Below, in pieces: positions 22,758 through 35,211 of a stretch of 64,000 nucleotides of DNA. The notes under the pieces are model-generated. The model searched no databases and was not told the DNA's origin. It worked only from the letters and a program-made list of their open reading frames with translations. Origin of the DNA: Linnemannia schmuckeri (Eukaryota > Mortierellomycota > Mortierellomycetes > Mortierellales > Mortierellaceae); NCBI GenBank assembly GCA_029449235.1, contig JANATG010000021.1, positions 62,001 through 126,000 of the forward strand, in the 5' to 3' direction. How positions within the stretch are numbered: the stretch's first letter is position 1; each line of letters opens with the position of its first letter. The translations under genes and the position numbers were made by a program.

Positions 22758-25700
22758 TTAAGAAAGTTCTGAAGAAGAGACAGCATCAGGCCCGGAGACC
22801 CCGGACTCGTCGTGCTGTTGTTGATCGCTGTTCTCGAGGGGCATAATCCGTCCGTCGTGCGTGTGGAAGATTTGGTCAAAGTCTGACATCAGCAGCGCAA
22901 ACACTCCCGCCGGAATCCCCAGTGTAGGCGAAAAAACAATACCCACATTCCGTGCCGTCATTTTGTTAATATCCGCATTATCAACAATCTCAATCAAATG
23001 TGCCGTCAGTGCCCGGAGAAGCGTGTAGTTGGCCTCGGGCAGGATTGCCACAAGTCGCGTCAACTCGTCCACACGATCCGTCCTATTCGCCAATTCTAAT
23101 TCCACAAAAAGGATAGTTACAAGCAAACTTAGTCAGTCTCCCTAAACATACACAAGAATAAGCAAAAGCGCCTCAACAGTCATCCAACAAGGGCACGACA
23201 CATAGAAGAGTTATTTACAAATAAACCAATTAGCAAATATGGAGAAGCAAAAAAAAAAAAAAAAAAAGTACATACCGATGACTTGAAGGAAATCCTTGTG
23301 GAGCTCTCGCGTGAGAACAGACGATGGAAGTTCACGCAAGAACAGTTTCAAAAGACCCGCCACAGCATGAATGTCATAATACTCCTCCTCTGCCAGCAAA
23401 GGAAAGTCACCATCATGGTTGAAACGCTCCTTCAAACTCTTGATCACAGCCGTCGAACCACTCAGTCGATAAATACCTTCCTCTAACTTGGCCTTGTGTG
23501 CGTTCAAATACTCGATGCACCGGTAAACAACAGCCGGAAGCATGTATCCTGGTTGCACAATGCCCTGCTCGATAGCCTGCTCAAGAGCGACACCGAAAAC
23601 CTGACGAATAGGTGCGAGGCATGGGTAAGAACCCGAGTTAGGGATGGGCCCTGTAGGTACGCTGCTGATGCCACCATTCAGACTGCCATTGCTCGTGTTG
23701 CCGCTGCCATTGTTACTGCCTTTGCCTAAAAAGTTGCGAATCCTGGACGAATCCTGCGTTCCGGATGTCGCCGGTGTGCCGTTACCGTGTTGGCCACTTG
23801 AGGCGCTTCCTGTTGATGGGACTGGAGTCGGAGTCTCCTCGCGAGCACTCTTCTTTGGCCAGAATGTCATCCGAGACTTTTGTTTCTTCTCTGCAGGATC
23901 GCCTGTTGACAGGAAGGGAGAGGTCGACTGAGTTTCAGGCGACTTATTGCCACTCTGATTAAATTGAAAAGAAGCGCATCGACATGTCAGTGCCTTGTAG
24001 CAAAAGTCGTCCAGTTCGATTTACCAAAATAGTGATCTGCAGCAACAATATACTTACTTCGTCTTGGGGTAACGATTGCGAAGAAGGGTTCCTTGGAAGT
24101 CCAGACTGTCCTTGTTGTGAACCCTTCGAGTTGGGTGGCTGTTGGGCGTCTGTCAAAGTCAGCTCACCCGATGGCCGCTCGTCTGGATTAGTGCCCTGCA
24201 TTGTAGGCGATTGAGGTAGTGATGCCCCTCGTCCTTGAATGCCTGCCGGGAGAGATCGCTGCTGGCGTTCATAGGCCTCCTGAGTCATCAACAGTTTCTC
24301 GTTGCCTTTTCCTGACTGGAGGTCCTTGATAGGTGTGGCGCTCACTTTTTGGATATCCGGGAACCTCCTTCCACCACGGTCGTTGCCGGCCTCTGTGTTC
24401 TCAGGGTTCTCCTTGCCGACATGGACGAGCAGTGCCTCGACCCAGCCGTCTCGCTCAAGGTCGGTCTCTGCACACAGCACATGTCGAATAACGTTGTTTG
24501 GATTCTTCTTGGCATCTACCACTGTTTGGCCCTTTTTCGGTTCGAGAATAAGGAAGGCATGTCTGTACGAGTTGGGGTCGGAGGAGTTGTCCTTGCTGCT
24601 GTCTCCTGAAATGTCCTGCGATTTTTCCTGCGATTGCTGTCTGCCGATTTGAGCATGTGTCAAAGAGATCGATCCCAGGTGATGTCCATCCTTCTACTCA
24701 ACATCAATAACAACAAGAATACCAATCATTAGCATGAAAATGCGTATAGTATCTCATTCGTCCTGTCGTAATTCACTTCCATTCATAGACACCTGCATCT
24801 GATAGTACACTTACGCTGTCAAAGTACTCTAGAACAGGCCCTTTGAGAATAAAGTAGCGGGTCTTCCAGCCTCCAAAGTTCTTTCCACGCTTTGTAAGAT
24901 ACCCCTCCTTCCAGCCAGCATCGCCGCCCTCTCGCAGTTTTTCGCGTTCCACGACATTTGTGCTCAGGAATTCGCAAAGATCCCGAGTGTCCTTGATACG
25001 AAGAGAGGTCACCTGCTGCAAGTACTGTTCAAGAGCGCGCTTTCGGGCATCGACCTTGGATGGCGCATGAGTGCTGAAAAGGCTCTTGTCAGGAAGCTTC
25101 GGAAGCGAGTTGACAATGTTTCTTGATTGTGTAACTCTCAGCTAAATTTTAAAATAAGATATAATTAAATTAGAATTTGATCGTATCGCGCCGACATACA
25201 ATCGATATAAGCGAAGCTTAGTATTGAGCAGTGCGTGGTACCTTTGAGTCTAGGTTAACAAAGTCAGAGTATTGCTTCTCAACCCTCCACAATTCTTGCG
25301 CCTCATCGTGTGGGTACATATCGTCGAATTCTCCTTGGACCTCCTGGCCGATTGAAATGAGAAATGTCAGCTGTTCCTTGCCCCGATCGTTGGTGTTGAT
25401 GTTGCTGCCAACGACAAGGACTGACACAAACTCCAAGTTGTCGGCAAACATGCTGAAGGCTTGTTGGTGAAAAGTCGGCCCAGAACGAGAGTTGCTAAGT
25501 GAGGGTTGGACGCTCGAAAGCGTATTCGTTACTGATGAATTGCCGGAAGGGGTTGGCGAAGCTGCGCGAGCTGGTCGTCCATTGTCCAATGCTTGTAATT
25601 GGTCTGGCTGCTGTTGTTGCTGTTGGGAATCGTATCTCCTTGGGGGGATAGGAATGGTGCCATGGTTGCTGCTGGTCGAGTCGTCGTCCTCGCGATGTTG

Positions 25701-27640
25701 AGAGGCAGAGCGTGCGCCGATTTTGGGATAATCATCAAACAGCTGCAACGACGACTCTCGTTTCTTGCTGCGATTGTCCGAAGGAAGCGAAAGCTGGCTA
25801 GAGTTTTTCTCTGAGAGGTCCGCCAGCGAATGGGAATCCTTGACATCGCTAGAGGCACATCGCATATTGTTCGGGTCTGCTGTTGGTTGTCCCTCGTAGA
25901 TACTGATGGGTGCAGAGACATTATATCCAGTTCTTTGATTTTGCACTGCGTTCAGGCCGCTGCGGCCTCCATGTCCTATATTTGTAATGCACGCAATGGT
26001 CTCCTTCCGGTTAGCACGTCTTCAACATAGACATAATAAGAAAATTAAGGCCAAAACGAGCAAGTCTTACCTTGAACTTGACCCATGAGCTGGCTCTGAA
26101 GCTCGAGCTGAGTTTGGATGTTTTCCATGGCAACTGCTTGACCAAGCGCTGAAGCATGGTCATTTGTTTCTCCTCCAATTTGGATAGGGGCAGATATGAT
26201 TTTGCGTCCGGGGTTGTTGAGTTTGTTCATGTACATCCTGAATTTCTCTGCGTCCTGATCAATAATGGCCGCAATAGGCGAGGCGGGTGTAGACGTGGGA
26301 TTCGCGCTCACTGCTGGAGAGCCAAGAGAAGCAGACGACGAGGTGGCAACGCCTTGTGTTTCCGATGCGAATGAAGAAGGCGAGAATGAAGAGGGAATGG
26401 TGGGGATTTGGGCAGAGATAGTCTTGCGGGTGGCAGGGCTTGCACCCAGGTGAGATGTGTTGGTTGCTTGAGAGAAGTCGTTCGAAATGGCGTCGTTGTA
26501 GTCAGAAGGGCTGGAGGTCCTGACGTGGTCCTGCTCATGGCCTGACGACTTGGAAAACGCCAATCCCTTTTTGCGAGTCCCCTGAGGCGCGCTATCTTCT
26601 TCATTGTCGGAGACTACGGGCGATGCGGGACTATCGTTTGCGTCCTTGCGCTCTCTTCTGGGTGATCGGGGTGGCAAATGTGGCATGAGGGGGGAGATAG
26701 GTCCGCTCATCAAGTTAGCAGAGACGTTCCTGCTTGCCGTAGGACTATTACCAGCCGAGGAATGCGATTGACCTATGGGGTTGCAAAAGAAAAGAGGTGA
26801 GAGAGAGAGAAAGAACCAATGCGACGAATTAGCTAGGTGGGTCAACTGAACATCATTTTTGTTTCTCATTGGATGGTATTGTCGAATGAATTGTGCAAAA
26901 GTTGTTTGTTGCTAGGTCTCTCTTTCACAGTAACTCATCTTTTCTTTCCACGCCCTTCATTTTGGCTACTTTTAAGCCCAGGTCGAAAAAAATAAGAATG
27001 CGTTCACTCACCAGTATATGACAAACTCGAATCTGAACGAATAGGAATGATACGAGCATCCTTGTCGATGATGATGGCAGGAGAAGCTGTAATGCCTGAC
27101 TGGTGTTGGATCCGGCTCGCCGTGGTGGCGAACTGAATCTCGGGGTCGTAGTTGGCATTAAAGTCAGTGCCGTCGTCGTTTGAAATTGAAGCTCGAGCAG
27201 AATTGTTGCTATCACTGGCATCGACTGGTTCTTGTTCACAGGAAACCATAGTCTCGACCGCCTGGCGACTGAGTTCTTGGTTGTCAGTATTGTTGAAGAG
27301 TGCAGAATGTGTGGGGAGTGGGTTGTTAATGTCAAGACTCTGGTCCGATGCTTTGTCGCTCAAAGATGTTATTGAGGAATGGTCATCGAGGCCATCGTGG
27401 GAAGGTACAGACTTGGACGAAGGAGCAACATCGGTTGTTGATGTTGTAGGTGCAGGGGAGGATGACAATGCTGCAGAGCCAGCTTCAGCTGCGGCCTGAA
27501 CCTTTCGCTCAAGAGATCGCTTAGACTGCAGATGATGACCGTTCACTTGAGCCAGAGATGTACCAGTAATACTCGTGCTGCTGCTGCCGCTGTTACTAGA
27601 TTGATCCTTGGGTGGACGGTGCTGGTTGCCGTTGAGTTGT

Positions 27641-27678
<38 letters not shown>

Positions 27679-27939
27679 CAGTAGATGGTGCTGATGCTGT
27701 TGGGTGAGGTGGTGGCGGAGGAGGTCTCGTTCGGAGGACAGTTTAGCCACGTCCTTTTGGAGGTTTTGGATGATGGAGCGCTGCTTCTCGATAATCTTCC
27801 AAAGTTGGTCGTTTTGGGAGCGAAGGGAATTGCGTTCGGTGGTGATCTGGTGGAGGGCTGCGACAGGGTCGGTTGAGGCCGAGTCGAGAGTGGGCGCCTG
27901 CCCATCGGATCGGGAGCTGTGCGATGGTGACGAAGACAT
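22758..27939 (-). CDS. BEM3: Rho GTPase-activating protein, Bem3-like (coiled coil, PX, PH, RhoGAP)
   Basis: Seven exons: 27939-27012, 26772-26071, 25975-25242, 25141-24815, 24693-24058, 23954-23276, 23095-22758. All phases agree; about 1447 aa. Domains in order: a coiled coil near residues 25-75 followed by poly-Gln; a long Ser/Pro-rich region; a PX domain near 720-840 (FLISIGQEVQG through YSDFVNLDSKLRV); a PH domain near 862-985 (GWKEGYLTKRGKNFGGWKTR, EYFDSKDGHHLGSISL, ending ERDGWVEALLVHVG); and a C-terminal RhoGAP near 1228-1420. The RhoGAP has the arginine finger in EEGIYRLSGS, and LKLFLRELPSSVLT and NVGIVFSPTLG. This PX-PH-RhoGAP order is that of yeast Bem3, a Cdc42 GAP at polarity sites. 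The membrane-lipid-binding PX/PH pair fits action at the cortex or on endosomes. Poly(T) runs occur on the sense strand inside the intron before exon 7. Confidence 0.92.
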
Positions 27940-29071
27940 TGTCGAGGTATCAGCTAGGCCAGTCCAGGTTGGGTCAGGTCAGGGTCAGGCTCAGGGTCAG
28001 TAGAGGTGCACACTGGATTTTGTTGCGAGTTGAGGATGAGTATATATGTGTGTATGTGTGTGTATATGTGTGTATATGTGTGGTGTATATGTGTGTGTGT
28101 GTGTGAGTGTGTGTGTGGCTACTTGAGCGATGGATGAAGGATGTAGGACGGATGATGATGATGGTGATGAGGGAGAAGAGGAAGAGGAAGACGAAGAAGA
28201 CGAAAAGATAATTGAAAGAGAAGGACAGAAAGAAGGAGAGGAAAAAAAGGAAGGGGTGAGAGATGATGATGAAAGAGGAAAGAAAGAAAAGGGGGGAAGG
28301 AAAAAGGAAAAAGAGAGGGAAAAGTAAGAAAGCGAGCGAGTGAGAGAAAGACAGAGTAAAATTGACAAGGGTAAGGCAAAGGGCAAATAGGTAAATGCAA
28401 CGAGCGACGAAAAGGCAAAAAAAAGGTGCAAAGGCAAAAGGAGAAAAAAAAAAAAAAAAAGGGAGGGAAAGGAGAGAGGAGGGGAAGGGCTAATCCATCA
28501 ATTCATCTCGCCGATTATTGAATAAATGAATTAGGAGAGTGCACGTGATGAAAAATAATAAATAAAATAAAAAAGGGTCCAGATGTAAAAGAGGGAAGGA
28601 GGAAGAAAAGCAACAAGAGAGCAAGAGAGAAAGAGGATACAGCACGTACAGTACATGATGGCAAAAAGAAAAAGAAAAAGAAAAAGAAAAAAAATCCAGG
28701 AACCAAACGCCAACAGACTAAACAGACCATCCGCCATCAGCAACCAGGCAACTAACTCTATCTGTCTCGGGCAGTCCAATGATCTGCCCCCCACGCACCC
28801 CCTTTTTTTTGTGTATTTGGTTCCAATGAGTGTTAGGGTTATAGATACCTTAATGGTGCCACCTGTCCCTGCGCCTCAAGGTACCCCTTTTATACTTTTT
28901 CAAGAACTTCTATTCCACAATGTTCCTTGTTCTTCCTTATCCTTCTCTCTCACACTCTCACTCTTCCCTTCCCTTCATAATTTCTCTTTCTTCTCTCACC
29001 CCCGAACTGCCCACTCTCTCTCCATTCAAAGAACCTCCACATACAGCCAACCTGCATTCGTTTATTCCACA
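27940..29071. other. Divergent promoter region between BEM3-like and F-box genes
   Basis: About 1.1 kb shared by two divergent genes. It contains a GTGTAT/GT microsatellite (about 28034-28111), a long GA-rich purine stretch (about 28130-28480) and, closer to the F-box gene, C/T-rich sequence. The plus-strand frame open upstream of 29072 is purine- and pyrimidine-repeat derived and is not included in the F-box gene. Confidence 0.65.
28034..28111. repeat. GT/GTGTAT microsatellite
   Basis: About 78 bp of GTGTAT, GTATAT and GT units just upstream of the BEM3-like gene start. Confidence 0.9.
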
Positions 29072-30685
29072 ATGCCCATTGACACCGAAACATCCAACGC
29101 ATGCATGACCCCTGCTGTCATTCGACTCACCGGTCTTTACCTCTCTCGTTCCAACCTGATAACTTCTCTCCGTGTCTGTTCCCTCTGGCACAAAGTTCTC
29201 GAGCCTCTTCTCTGGGAGACTCTCAGTCTCCAGAACCAACCTTGCAACCATATCCCACGCCAGCCAACGCCCACGCTCTGTCTCCGAAACCGCCATCACA
29301 TCCGTCACCTTGTTGAAACCGGTTCCAACTCGCTCCTAAAGTTCTTTGCCTTCTCTACCACCCCTCGCCCCCTCCGCTTGACCTCCATTCGTGTCTCCCT
29401 CCTTAGTCCTGAGATCCTCATGATCACCCAGCAAAACGCTGACACCCTCACCTCCTTCAGCTGTCGGTCCAACCGTCTCCGCAGAGGAGAGGCAGATCAA
29501 GAGGCCCAGACACTCTGGTATCGCCAACTGTTCATGGTCCTCGAAATGGTTCCTCACTTGACCGACCTCGCCATCGGACCTGTTGTCTTGATTGATCCTC
29601 CAACAACAGTCTTCTCCAAAGTCGCCCGCTCTCTCATGAGACTCGAACTCGACCGTGTCAAGGTGGCAGATCGATCCTGGTACGATCAATCGATACAGTC
29701 CATCCAGGCACTATCAGCCGTGGAGCCATTCCCAAAACTCGAGACACTGGTCATGGTTTGGAACGATTTGCCCCCACTATGTCAACTGGAGCTCATTCGC
29801 AAAGCTCCAAAGTTAAAGTCACTCACCTGGAAACGTGGCACCCAACTCTTGGTCCAGGCTTGGCTCTCATTGGCTCTTCCACCGCCCGACTCTCTTACAT
29901 CTCTGGACGTTGCACACTCTCATATCGAAGATGGAGATATGGCTCGGATTCTCACCATGATCCCACATCTTACATCACTCAATGTCAAGTCATCTCCATT
30001 CGGACCACAAAGCTGTACTCAATTGCTAGAGCATCATGCCCCGAATGTAACCATGCTTGACGTGTCCGATTGCCCTCAGGTGACCAGCACAATGGTCATG
30101 ACATTGCTGAGCAGCATGCCCTCGCTGTTGCGTTTCAGCTCAAACAGAGTCGATGCGGGGTATATTGCCAGACCATTTCTCCATGCCCTGTTAGGAGTCA
30201 CCCCATCGTCTCTTCCGGTTCTGAGTCACGGACAGTCGCCTCAGCCTTTGGAAGATCGACCCTGGGCCTGTCTCGGTCTGGTGGAGTTGGACATTTCGAT
30301 TGTTGGACTTGGTTCCAGCGAGAGCCCTTCTCCAGCCCAAACCCGATATCTGATCTATGAGCAGCTGTCTAGACTAGCAAGCCTAGAAGTGCTGTGTCTT
30401 GGAGAAGGCGATGGCTCGACACTGCGTCCTGGAAATGAGTGGCTTGACATGACCCTTGCTCATGACTTGGACAAGCTGTCGAGTCTGAAGAGGCTGAGGT
30501 CATTAGATATCCGAAATTTGAAGGCCAAGATGGGCGATGAGGAGATTGATTGGATGGCGCACGAGTGGAGTAAACTCGAGGTTGTTCGAGGCAATCTAAA
30601 TTGCGGAATAGGGACTTCTGCAGCAAGAACATTAGTCAGACGGCTTAAGTGCAAGCGACCGGATGTTGTTTATTATTCAGAATAA
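29072..30685 (+). CDS. F-box/LRR-like protein
   Basis: Single exon, 537 aa, starting MPIDTETSN at 29072. The N-terminal ~50 residues resemble a degenerate F-box: LITSLRVCSLWHKVLEPLLWETLSL, with the VC..W..LEPLLWETL pattern seen in large F-box families of early-diverging fungi. The rest contains irregular leucine-rich repeats (LTSLDVAHSHIEDGDMARIL, NVTMLDVSDCPQVTSTMV). Such proteins usually serve as substrate receptors of SCF ubiquitin ligases, but neither a Skp1 contact nor a substrate can be shown here. The frame stays open upstream to 28655, but that part is purine-repeat sequence and is left out. The stop lies only 12 bp from the stop of the convergent GPATCH1 gene. Confidence 0.75.
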   Translation: MPIDTETSNACMTPAVIRLTGLYLSRSNLITSLRVCSLWHKVLEPLLWETLSLQNQPCNHIPRQPTPTLCLRNRHHIRHLVETGSNSLLKFFAFSTTPRPLRLTSIRVSLLSPEILMITQQNADTLTSFSCRSNRLRRGEADQEAQTLWYRQLFMVLEMVPHLTDLAIGPVVLIDPPTTVFSKVARSLMRLELDRVKVADRSWYDQSIQSIQALSAVEPFPKLETLVMVWNDLPPLCQLELIRKAPKLKSLTWKRGTQLLVQAWLSLALPPPDSLTSLDVAHSHIEDGDMARILTMIPHLTSLNVKSSPFGPQSCTQLLEHHAPNVTMLDVSDCPQVTSTMVMTLLSSMPSLLRFSSNRVDAGYIARPFLHALLGVTPSSLPVLSHGQSPQPLEDRPWACLGLVELDISIVGLGSSESPSPAQTRYLIYEQLSRLASLEVLCLGEGDGSTLRPGNEWLDMTLAHDLDKLSSLKRLRSLDIRNLKAKMGDEEIDWMAHEWSKLEVVRGNLNCGIGTSAARTLVRRLKCKRPDVVYYSE

Positions 30686-30697
30686 AAATTCAAGCAT

Positions 30698-33600
30698 TCA
30701 AAAGAACGCCGCCGCTCTTGGCCGACTCCTGGAAGAAACGGCAGCTTGTGCGAAATCAGCAGAATCGGGTGCTTCGGACTCCTTCTCAGCCCAAGCGCCG
30801 GCCACCTCCTTCTCGACCCAAACGCCGTCTGAATCATCCTCATCCTCACGCGCTTTGGCATGTCTATCCCTGGAATGGCCCTGGGTGCGATCGCGATCAC
30901 GGCCATCACGTCTTGAGGGTTCTCCCTCCGTTCGCGAATGTTTGTGGCGACGATTGCTGCTGCTTCTGCCGCGGTCCAGCTCTCCATCCCTGTCGTTCGG
31001 CCTGGACCGTCGATCTTTGTGTCGCCTTGTTGAGGTTCGGTCCTTCCTTGCTCGGTCGCTGCGCGATTCCGCATCCTGTCGGTCCCCAACACGGTCATCA
31101 GCCGCCCGCGCCCTTTTGCTAGATTTCCATGCAGACAATGATCCATCTGATCGCCGTGCCTCGGCGAGGTGTTCATGTTCATCGCTATCAGCTGAGGCAG
31201 CACTGTGATTGCTCTCCACCTCCGTATGTCGTCGTGACTTTGAAGCAGTATACTCGACAGACAGTGATCTGCGGTGTGAGCCTGAAGAGCGCTCAGACCG
31301 CGACCTCCTGGACCGGGAATGTTCGCTCTCGTCCTTCCTAGATCCCAAAGATTCGTGTCGCTTGGAACTCCTAGACTCGCGACGTGCCTTGTGATCGCGA
31401 TCTTCAGCTTCCTTTCGCCTTTGACCAGAACGACCTGATTCTTCGACAGTCGAAAATGTGTATTCCATGGCACCGGTAGGCGCTACAGGAGGACCAATAA
31501 ACTCTTCACTTGAATCACGATTGTGAGATCTCGACGAGAGAGTAAAGCACCCAGGACCAATTTCCTGATCGGTGCTCGGATGATGGTGGGTGTCTGCGCC
31601 GGTCGAAGAAGTTTTTCTTGACAATGCCCGCCCTGCCGACTTTGTCGTCGTCCTGTGTTCTGAGAGATCCAGTCTCGGCCCGATATGGGCATCGTCACTC
31701 TCCGCCTCAGATCCCTCATCTCGAGCTCGATCGTCAAGGCGCCGAAGATCTATCTTAGGCGCCTGGTTTGGAGAGCCAGCTCGTGGGGATGGTGATCTAG
31801 TCGGTCTGTTTGTCCTCTTTGTAAAGATGGGCCGAAATGGTATGGCTGAAGCCCCTTCCAGTCCGTTTTCCATCATCTGCGTCACCACCGCCACATCGCC
31901 CTTGTCTTGTTCCTTGGCGATAGCTTCGGAAGTTGGATTAATTAGCTGGCTTGGCGCCATCGTGATTGCACTCGCATCCGCATCCATGTCTACATCCGAA
32001 TCTGAGCCAGAGTCCGAGTCGTCGAAAATAGCCTTAAAAATATCCATCGGTGGCCTTTCTTGTGGAACTTGGATCGGAGATCCAGCCTGCTCCTGCTCCA
32101 TTTCTGGCATCGTACCGTCATCTAACAATCCCGTAATTGACGAAGCTTCGTTCTCCGTACTCACCAAAGTCTCCCTGGAGAGTGAGAAGCGAGCCGAAGA
32201 CCTCTCCATCAACATACTATCCATCGTTGCCTTGTCCAAGAGATCCTTCGCAGTGTCGGGTCCGACGTCCTTGTGCTCTGGATGAGGATCCGCTACATTG
32301 AATCTTTTGCAGAGGAGTTTGTTGGGGTAAAAATCGGCCATGGACCTTGTCAATGGTCCAAACATGCCCATTTCTGCCGCTTTGGCCGCTTGCGATTTCT
32401 AAAACAGACACAAATAAGAATAAGTTACTTCTTTGATAAAATTACTTGTGCGAGAAGTCAATCCAAGGTATTGCGATTACGGGGACTTCTTTACCGGAAT
32501 TTTCATGCGCTCTGTCAATCTATGCCCTGGACTAGATTTTTCAGTAGGGCTTGATTGGACGTCAGCTCCAGCCCTAAGACCCGGCGTAGGCTGTTGAAAC
32601 TCAACTACTTTACTAGCTGTAGTAAAGCGACTTGACATCGAGTTCGACAATGGTTTAAAAATCCTGGCTGCTTGTACAAACTCGTTCAGCTCCTTGTTCA
32701 TGTCCTCTCCTGAGAAACCTTGGACCATTTCGATCTTCTCCGCAGATTGGCCAGCTTGGATATTCAAGTACTGCTTGTACCGCTGCTGCTTTGAGACGTC
32801 GTCAGAAAATGGTATAAATCCCTGCAAGGCGGCTTCCGCAGCGCTCTTCTCAATCGTAGGCACTTCCCAATGGTCCTTTCGTAAGTGTTTTTCGCCTTCA
32901 ACATCCAAAACAAACCCCAAAGCACCATCTAACCGGTTCTTGTTTTCAGATGATATATACTCGAAAACAGAGCGCCTTGGTGCGTCGATCGGAGTCTCTC
33001 CCAAGACAAGAGCACGCTAAATAAAAAAAATAGTCAAAAAAGGGTCGTGAGCTCTGGGTGTCATTACATTGTGGGACAAGAAGTTGCTCAATCCGATGTT
33101 GGCGTCATACGTGATAGACATACATCATCTGCTGTGAGTTTAGACCATCCGTGCTGTTTGGTGGAGCTGGTCGTCTTTCCATTGCTAGAAAAGGTGTGCC
33201 GCGGTGTAAAGTTGGATGGTACAATGGGAGCTGTATACCACTTTGGATCCTGAGTCTTGACTGCGACCAAGAGGAATCCCGTAAGAGGCGGACGTCCGTC
33301 ACTGCAGTACATCAACGCGGACGCAGACTTTGACTAAGTTTCATCGACAGTAGACATCATATTAACAACTTTGTACGTATGTATTTCAGCATCACGCATA
33401 ATTCACTTGGCCTCCTATAGAACTTACGTTGGAAGATGGAATGCTGCCGTGAGAACTCTTCCGTCTCTTGTTAAGGGACACTGCACTGTCCATGTCCTTT
33501 TCCATTCTCACTTGATGCCGATAGTTGGATCCAGAGCCAAACACATTGTCATCATCCTCATCGTCTTCGCTGTCATTCAACAGACCAAAGCCCAACTTAG

Positions 33601-34948
33601 ACCTTGTGACGCCAGAGTCAGCACCCGACAAGTATCGTGATTCTAAAATGAATAATAAAAGTAGTTAATTGAGGCCGTATTCAAATATATGCGTGTAGTT
33701 TTCTTTGGCGCGTCTCTGCGCTGGCTGTTAATGTAATATTAAATATGTCATACCTGACTGTGCGTGCGCTGAGACACCAAACTCTGGCGCATCTTTGTGT
33801 GGGTTGAATCCAAGACCAAAATGGTTAGATTTATTGGTGAAAACGATGATGGCTGAGTCGACCGGCGCAAAAGTGACATTGGCTGGGACATTATCATCCG
33901 ATGAAAGATTGGCTTTTGAATATCGTTGTTGCCTAGACACACGGGGTCCTATCCCCTGCCCTGGTTTCCAGCCCATTCGCTTCAGTAGCCGCGCGCCGAT
34001 AGACTCTGAAGTCGGAACGATGAGATCGTCGATCATGTTGTCCGAAAGGGCACCGAGAACACTATGTCGGCCACGCGAAAAGTAGGCAAAGAAGTCAATC
34101 ATAGTTCGCGGTCAGGGGTCGCAACGTTGAAGAAGAAAGGCATGCTGATCATCGCTTGTTGATTATTTTGCTAGAATTGTCCATGTTTTTCTTCGATAGG
34201 GATTGTATACCTCCCTGACGCCTGCATATTCATGGCAGTGGCGCGTTTCCTCTCGAGGTCCCGTTGGGCAGATCCAGAGGCACCAAAATCATCAGTGGCA
34301 GTGATCCGAGTAGCATCGGAGAGCATCTATGGAGTTAGTGATTGACATGCGCTGTATTAGCCGCCGTAGGGATGAGTATCTGCTGGCAATGTTGAATGAG
34401 AAGGGGTGCGTCGACGCATGGTAACCTTACCTGCTTATCCTCCTCGTCCATGAAATCTTCCGGCCTGGAACTTTTTATGTTGGATCGGTTATTCCTGGAG
34501 GACACGAATTCCGAAGGCGTCCAACCTATGGCAATATTGGTATCGCCGTGAAGTAGGACTGTGAGTATGATTATTCTATAACTGTTGTCGTAATCAAGGC
34601 GCAGAAAGGAGGTCGCTGTTGTTGCTCGAGTTCATTATAGATGAGAAGACAAACCTTCTGAAGACCCGACGGTGTTATAATATCCAGCTGAGAATCCTCC
34701 TGTGAACGCGCCATGAAACCTTCTCCTGCCATGCTCGTCTTTCACCTATGAATGTATATCATGAAGTATGTTAGTTGTCGTATTTTGTTACATGTGTAGT
34801 TTCTGAGATGGACAAGACCATGTAAAGCTGTGCTTGCCTCGAGGTCCCTTGTCGGATGAGGCCGCCGGCTGCTGTCGGCAGCGAGAGAGGATTTCTTTGG
34901 TTGAGGCAGAGGTGTACCTACGACGACAAGGATGTCGTTCGCTGCCAT
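30698..34948 (-). CDS. GPATCH1: G-patch domain protein 1 homologue (GPATCH1/TOUGH)
   Basis: Nine exons: 34948-34838, 34745-34655, 34525-34431, 34326-34211, 34061-33754, 33642-33428, 33333-33124, 33016-32495, 32398-30698, in frame, about 1122 aa. The N-terminal DUF1604-type region reads VVVGTPLPQPK, then DEHGRRRFHGAFTGGFSAGY and GWTPSEFVSSRNNRS. The G-patch follows: ESIGARLLKRMGWKPGQGIG. Later blocks, CSDGRPPLTGFLLV, LGETPID and LTRSMADFYPNKLLCKRFNV, are diagnostic of GPATCH1. The last ~400 residues are an Arg/Ser/Asp-rich region like splicing factors. G-patch proteins activate DEAH helicases; GPATCH1 is linked to DHX35 and late spliceosomes (family knowledge). Intron 1 is best explained by a GC donor (GAG|GCAAGC at 34838/34837). 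An alternative ATG nine bases upstream (34957) adds three residues. Confidence 0.92.
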
Positions 34949-35211
34949 TGCATGCAAAGTGAGGGAGAGAGGAGTGAAAGGACCGATGATTGCTAACGGA
35001 AGAAACGGAGGAAGGAAAGAAGGAAGGAAGGAAGGAAGGAAAGAAGGAAAGACTGAATGTTGAGTAAGGTAACAAGGATGCTACAGAGAGGCAAAGAATT
35101 GAGGGGAGGAAAGGAAAGGACACGCGCAGCTGCGTGGCAGACAGAGCCACAACGACAGTGAAGTGTATTTCAGTGGGCTAAGCCACAATTATTTTTTCTA
35201 CAGTTTTCTTA

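Noticed and set aside
28655..29071. Upstream extension of the F-box protein frame
   Set aside because: It is Lys/Arg- and Pro/Ser-rich repeat translation with no similarity to the F-box protein.
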